From Bacteroidota bacterium (GTDB taxonomy: Bacteria; Bacteroidota; Bacteroidia; Bacteroidales; WCHB1-69), in assembly GCA_029570835.1 (NCBI GenBank), contig JAKPTX010000160.1, positions 1 to 39,792 on the forward strand: 39,792 nt of DNA. Reading direction: 5' to 3'. Under the pieces are notes generated by a model, which had not been told where the DNA came from, made no database searches, and worked only from the letters and a program-made list of their open reading frames with translations. This document shows positions 36,543-39,792 of the stretch, in pieces (positions within the stretch are counted from its first letter, which is position 1; each line of letters starts with the position of its first letter). The position numbers were made by a program, and so were the translations under genes.

Positions 36543-37979
36543 CTATTTTACTTTTTGGAAAAGTTCATCAAAGTCCACATCGCTATTATTGGCTCTCAAC
36601 TTATAAAACTGGTACATTGTTTCAAAGGATTGAACTAAAATCTCTCCTATTTTTTGAGCACCTTGCGGGGTAAAGTGAACATAATCGCTTCCTGCCCATC
36701 CTTTATTCACCCAAGCTACCATAGAGTTTTCGCCTCCCATCACTTCATACATGTTCCAAAAAGCGGCTCCATGAGCAGGGATTCTTGTCTTTAACTGTTC
36801 AACCAGATAGGGTAGGTAAGGATAGGTTCCCATTTCTCCTTTAACACGGGTGCCCATATCGGATGGTCCAATAAAAAGAATAGGTAGATCAGGGAACAAA
36901 CGATGAAAATAATCTATTTGGGATAAGATTTGATCAACATATTTGTCAGCACTTTTTTCATTATAAATGGAAGGTACGGAGTTCCCTCCAAATTGAAGCA
37001 CGATCATTTTGACATTGATCTCTCTGTAGGTTTGTTGCATTAGCTGACCATCAATTTGAGAGAAGAAGGTGCCGCTTGCTCCTCTCATCGGAATATTATC
37101 CACTGCAACTCCTGCTTTACCGTCAACTAAAACTCCGTGGATATTTCCCCACCCGTTCATTTGAATTGAAAACTGTGATAGAGCAGTGTCTAATCTCCAG
37201 TTGATGGTGTGAAATCCAGGTTCAGAGATAGTTTCAACTGAGATAGCCGGCTTTCCTTTTTGTGATAATGTAGCTTTAAATTGTTCACCTAAATGTGTGA
37301 GTAACAGGGTTATATTGGAATAGGGAGCAAGTTTTGTTTTTCGTTCTTGAGCAGATGTGGAAACGTAAAATGAGCCGGGAGAAGAGATTTGGAAAGTTTT
37401 AGCCATCAATCCGTAATCTCTGCTTTTGGTTCTCGAGCCATCCCCATACAAGGCGTATGTTGTGTATTCCCCTGAATAACTTTGGTATACTGATGCAGTA
37501 GGAATTGATTGGTATAGAGGGAGTAATCCGGGACCCGATCCTCCAAAAACAGATTGGAAATAGTTTCTCATATTGATACTAATCCGGTCTAACTCAATCT
37601 GTGAATCGCCATAATGCAATACCCGAATCACGCGATTTGAACTTCTTGCCTGTTCCGCTTCCTTAAAAAAGGAGTCAAAAAAGCTATAATCATCGTTGGG
37701 TAAATAAAAACGGGTAGGGTGCACCATCGCCTTAGCATAGTAGGTCAATGTATCCTTAAATTCATGATGTAAAGAGTCCAATTGCGCCAACTCCTGTTGT
37801 TGTAAGATTAATTCGGGATCGATTGTTTCTTTTTCTTTATTACGAATCATTTCCTGGGGGGCAGGAAAGTCAAAGCGGTATCCGAAAATTTGAATACCCC
37901 CCTCTGGAAATACCAGCGATATGATCACTAAGAGGGCAATGATGACAAAGATAAACAATGAGATCTGGTAGGGGCGCAT
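36543..37979 (-). CDS. Membrane-anchored SGNH-hydrolase-like protein, MBOAT partner
   Basis: From the ATG at 37979 the protein has 478 residues. A single hydrophobic helix near the N-terminus (about 6-25, ISLFIFVIIALLVIISLVF) probably anchors it in the inner membrane, facing the periplasm. Block I is VLHYGDSQIELDRI with S126, a block III-like segment is VLQFGGNSVPS, and block V is SDYVHFTPQGAQKIGE. It is a clear relative of the adjacent SGNH protein but keeps the normal GDS motif. An in-frame ATG at 38030 would overlap rpe by 44 bases and add a charged tail before the helix, so the later start, 7 bases after the rpe stop, is preferred. AlgJ/AlgX-like or PatB-like acetyl transfer is inferred. 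Confidence 0.82.
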   Translation of the reverse strand: MRPYQISLFIFVIIALLVIISLVFPEGGIQIFGYRFDFPAPQEMIRNKEKETIDPELILQQQELAQLDSLHHEFKDTLTYYAKAMVHPTRFYLPNDDYSFFDSFFKEAEQARSSNRVIRVLHYGDSQIELDRISINMRNYFQSVFGGSGPGLLPLYQSIPTASVYQSYSGEYTTYALYGDGSRTKSRDYGLMAKTFQISSPGSFYVSTSAQERKTKLAPYSNITLLLTHLGEQFKATLSQKGKPAISVETISEPGFHTINWRLDTALSQFSIQMNGWGNIHGVLVDGKAGVAVDNIPMRGASGTFFSQIDGQLMQQTYREINVKMIVLQFGGNSVPSIYNEKSADKYVDQILSQIDYFHRLFPDLPILFIGPSDMGTRVKGEMGTYPYLPYLVEQLKTRIPAHGAAFWNMYEVMGGENSMVAWVNKGWAGSDYVHFTPQGAQKIGEILVQSFETMYQFYKLRANNSDVDFDELFQKVK

Positions 37980-37986
37980 TGATAGT

Positions 37987-38649
37987 TTATTTTTCCGTGG
38001 TGCAATTGCGTAAGTTATGAATAGCTTCAAGCGGATCTTCAGATTTAAAAATAGCGTTTCCGGCTACCAAAATATCCGCACCCGCTTCAACTAAAGAAAG
38101 ACAATTGTCCTGATTAACACCCCCATCTACCTCAATGAGAGCATCAGAGTTGTTCCGGATGATGAGATCTTTGAGTTCTCTAATCCGATCTAAACTTTTT
38201 TTAATAAACTCTTGTCCTCCAAATCCCGGATTAACAGACATGATCAATACAAAGTCCAGATCTTGAATAATATCTTCCAAAAGTGTTACCGGAGTATGTG
38301 GGTTTAATGCCACACCGGCCAACATATCCAAGTCGCGGATGGCATGAACAGTACGATGAAGATGGGTTGACGCCTCCCAATGTACTGCGAGCATATCCGC
38401 ACCTGCTTTTTTAAAATCAGCAAGATATCTTTCCGGTTTTTCAATCATAAGGTGAACATCCAAAGGCTTTTCGGAAATCTTTCTGATAGCTGAAATTACC
38501 GGCATCCCAAATGTGATGTTGGGAACAAAGTGACCATCCATGATGTCTAAATGGAGGTAGTCCGCTTCCGATTGGTTAATTAATCTGATATCTCGTTCTA
38601 AATTGCCAAAATCAGCTGATAGTAATGAAGGGGATATAATCGGTTTCAT
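37987..38649 (-). CDS. rpe: Ribulose-phosphate 3-epimerase
   Basis: Rpe interconverts ribulose 5-phosphate and xylulose 5-phosphate in the pentose phosphate pathway. The 220-residue TIM-barrel protein shows the family motifs: SPSLLSADFGNLERDI (about 6-21), YLHLDIMDGHFVPNITFG (31-48), LDVHLMIEKPERYL, VLIMSVNPGFGGQEF (about 137-151) and ALIEVDGGVNQDN. Metal-binding His and Asp residues are all present. It is the first gene of the minus-strand run leading into the two SGNH genes and MBOAT, with a 7-base gap. The link between epimerase and acylation genes is probably positional only. Confidence 0.95.
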   Translation of the reverse strand: MKPIISPSLLSADFGNLERDIRLINQSEADYLHLDIMDGHFVPNITFGMPVISAIRKISEKPLDVHLMIEKPERYLADFKKAGADMLAVHWEASTHLHRTVHAIRDLDMLAGVALNPHTPVTLLEDIIQDLDFVLIMSVNPGFGGQEFIKKSLDRIRELKDLIIRNNSDALIEVDGGVNQDNCLSLVEAGADILVAGNAIFKSEDPLEAIHNLRNCTTEK

Positions 38650-38668
38650 AACTTGAAAAATTAACCGA

Positions 38669-38676
38669 CAAAAATA
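38669..38676 (-). promoter_or_regulatory. Bacteroidota-type -7 box for the rpe operon
   Basis: The minus strand reads TATTTTTG, matching TAnnTTTG, 19 bases before the rpe ATG. It probably drives rpe and the three acylation genes. Confidence 0.5.
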
Positions 38677-38793
38677 CTAAAAAAGTAGCATAAATTAGGA
38701 ATATCTTTTTATTTATAGAGTTTGATGAGAAAATAGTATAATATTTCAAATATATTCTCAAAATGTGGAACTTTTTTTGTAATATTGCGTCTA

Positions 38794-38801
38794 TAAATTT
38801 G
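38794..38801 (+). promoter_or_regulatory. Bacteroidota-type -7 box for the 38838 gene pair
   Basis: TAAATTTG matches TAnnTTTG and lies 36 bases before the ATG at 38838. A TTTG at 38776-38779 is only 14 bases upstream, closer than the usual -33 spacing. Confidence 0.45.
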
Positions 38802-38837
38802 GACCTGATTTTTAAAAAAAAATAAATTGCAAAAAAA

Positions 38838-39296
38838 ATGAATATGATGAAAAGAACGATCCTTTTTTTTAGTTTGATAATCCTCTTGCAGGGTGTATTT
38901 GCACAACAAAGGCAAGAAACGGTCTATGCGGATCCAAGAATTGTTGAAGTATTTGGACAAGAGACAGTTGACTTCTATCTTCAAGAGAATCCCAGGGTGA
39001 TCCAGTACTATAATTTCTTCCTGGATAATGCCTATACTATTGCTGAAGTTCCACAGGAAAAGATGCAATATATCAACGAAGTACCCGAAATGAAACCAAA
39101 AGAAAAGTACCAAATGGAGTACTTCGACTACACAGACAAAGGACTGGAAGATTTGAATATTATGAAATTTGATATAAAAATTGATCCCAATATCGGTCCT
39201 ATTTACCGTTTAGGAAATACAAATAAGTTGATTTACTTCCTATCAGGAAAAGAGATTCAGGAAAAATACAATCAGTACAGGTTAGAAAATAAATAA
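38838..39296 (+). CDS. Small secreted protein of unknown function
   Basis: The 152-residue protein has a signal peptide (about 1-22, TILFFSLIILLQGVFAQ). The mature part is charged and soluble in character, with an early YADPRIVEVFGQETVDFYLQ segment, a YYNFFLDNAYTIAEVP segment near 56-71, and a lysine-rich tail. No cysteine, lipobox or catalytic motif is seen, and I do not recognise a named family. It is followed after one base by a CUB-domain secreted protein gene, so the two are very likely co-expressed. A helper or accessory role for that cargo is possible but unsupported. An in-frame ATG two codons after the first could equally be the start. Confidence 0.75.
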   Translation: MNMMKRTILFFSLIILLQGVFAQQRQETVYADPRIVEVFGQETVDFYLQENPRVIQYYNFFLDNAYTIAEVPQEKMQYINEVPEMKPKEKYQMEYFDYTDKGLEDLNIMKFDIKIDPNIGPIYRLGNTNKLIYFLSGKEIQEKYNQYRLENK

Positions 39297-39297
39297 A

Positions 39298-39792
39298 ATG
39301 AGATCCATAAATATGAAAAAAGTTTTATTAACATTAGCTGTTTTAATTCCATATATTCTGTTTGCTCAAACAAATATCAATATGCCATCCGGTTCCAATA
39401 CCGCTACGCATACCACTTGTAATGCTCGTTTTTATGACACGGGTGGTTTGAATGGCAATCATGGAATTAACCAAAATTCAAGTATTAAGTTCGCACCTGC
39501 CACTGCGGGTCTGGCTATTCGTATTCAGTTTAATATCTTTACTGTTGGAGAGGGAGCAGTTATGACATTATATGATGGTCCGGACAATACCTATACCGTC
39601 ATTGCAGTGTATGATCAATTTATTAATCCTTCAGGTTTGGCGATTGTAGCTGGTCCTCCTCCTGCAAATCCGGACGGTTCCATCTATATTGAGTTTACAT
39701 CCGGAACGATGAACGAAATTGGCTGGCAGGCCGATATTACTTGTCGTGCACCATGTCAAAGTTTTAATGTTCAAATTGACCCGCTGGTAACT
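39298..39792 (+). CDS. CUB-domain secreted protein, N-terminal part (runs off window)
   Basis: The frame is open for 165 codons to the window edge. A signal peptide (about 6-24, KKVLLTLAVLIPYILFAQ) is followed by a CUB-like domain (about 35-150): CNARFYDTGGLNGNHG, then VMTLYDGPDN, then IYIEFTSGTMNEIGWQADITC. This architecture is like the start of the T9SS-sorted protein at 1671, so a large surface protein with a C-terminal sorting domain is expected beyond the edge. Either the ATG at 39298 or the one at 39313 may be the start; the second gives a more usual MKK signal peptide. Confidence 0.8.
   Translation, partial: MRSINMKKVLLTLAVLIPYILFAQTNINMPSGSNTATHTTCNARFYDTGGLNGNHGINQNSSIKFAPATAGLAIRIQFNIFTVGEGAVMTLYDGPDNTYTVIAVYDQFINPSGLAIVAGPPPANPDGSIYIEFTSGTMNEIGWQADITCRAPCQSFNVQIDPLVT

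Noticed and set aside
37980-38030. Upstream start of the membrane-anchored SGNH gene, overlapping rpe
   Set aside because: The extension would overlap conserved rpe sequence by 44 bases, and the ATG at 37979 sits at a normal distance after the rpe stop.

Overview
The window looks like chromosomal DNA from a member of the Bacteroidota, most likely the order Bacteroidales. Four things point there: a type IX secretion (T9SS) sorting domain on a large surface protein; families largely confined to this phylum (DUF4292, DUF4835, the 108-residue omega-like RNA polymerase subunit, DUF349 repeat proteins); repeated TAnnTTTG -7 boxes shortly upstream of genes, with no strong Shine-Dalgarno sequences; and a TonB-dependent receptor with the extended basic WSRKGYA-type leader. 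The base composition is AT-rich. No rRNA, tRNA, CRISPR array or prophage was seen.

Layout. 1-440: the left end of an IS1182-type insertion sequence running off the window edge, then intergenic DNA full of small repeats. 441-1544 (-): phosphofructokinase. 1671-10447 (+): a compact run of a T9SS-sorted CUB protein, DUF4292 lipoprotein, epoxyqueuosine reductase, arabinose-5-phosphate isomerase, RluD and a TonB-dependent receptor. 10693-24007 (+): a long housekeeping block of yggS, ftsY, ispH, mnmA, a MORN-like secreted protein, BamD-like protein, RNA polymerase omega, coaBC, DUF4835, recN, a small outer-membrane protein, ligA and pdxJ. 24108-28546 (+): DUF349 protein, DUF2147 protein, Hsp15-like S4 protein and a FucP-type sugar transporter. 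28547-28912: a repeat-rich convergent gap. 28913-30399 (-): HAD phosphatase and nucleoside phosphorylase. 30605-33499 (+): FKBP-type prolyl isomerase and RNase R. 33520-38649 (-): ribulose-phosphate epimerase followed by two SGNH-hydrolase-like proteins and an MBOAT acyltransferase. 38838-39792 (+): a small secreted protein of unknown function and the start of another CUB-domain secreted protein.

How the genes fit together. Most of the window is core metabolism, translation and DNA repair. Envelope genes are threaded through it: T9SS cargo with CUB domains at both ends, a BamD-like assembly factor, DUF4835 (possibly the T9SS factor called PorD), DUF4292, the TonB receptor, and the MBOAT plus two SGNH proteins, whose make-up matches the logic of glycan O-acetylation systems (AlgI/AlgJ/AlgX, PatA/PatB).

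The least ordinary signals are the O-acylation cassette; the heptanucleotide microrepeats and a paired 50-bp element in the long gaps; a BamD-like protein with no clear lipobox and a possible leaderless start; and a FucP-type transporter that differs from E. coli FucP at both key acidic positions. No clearly new defence or mobile system was found.
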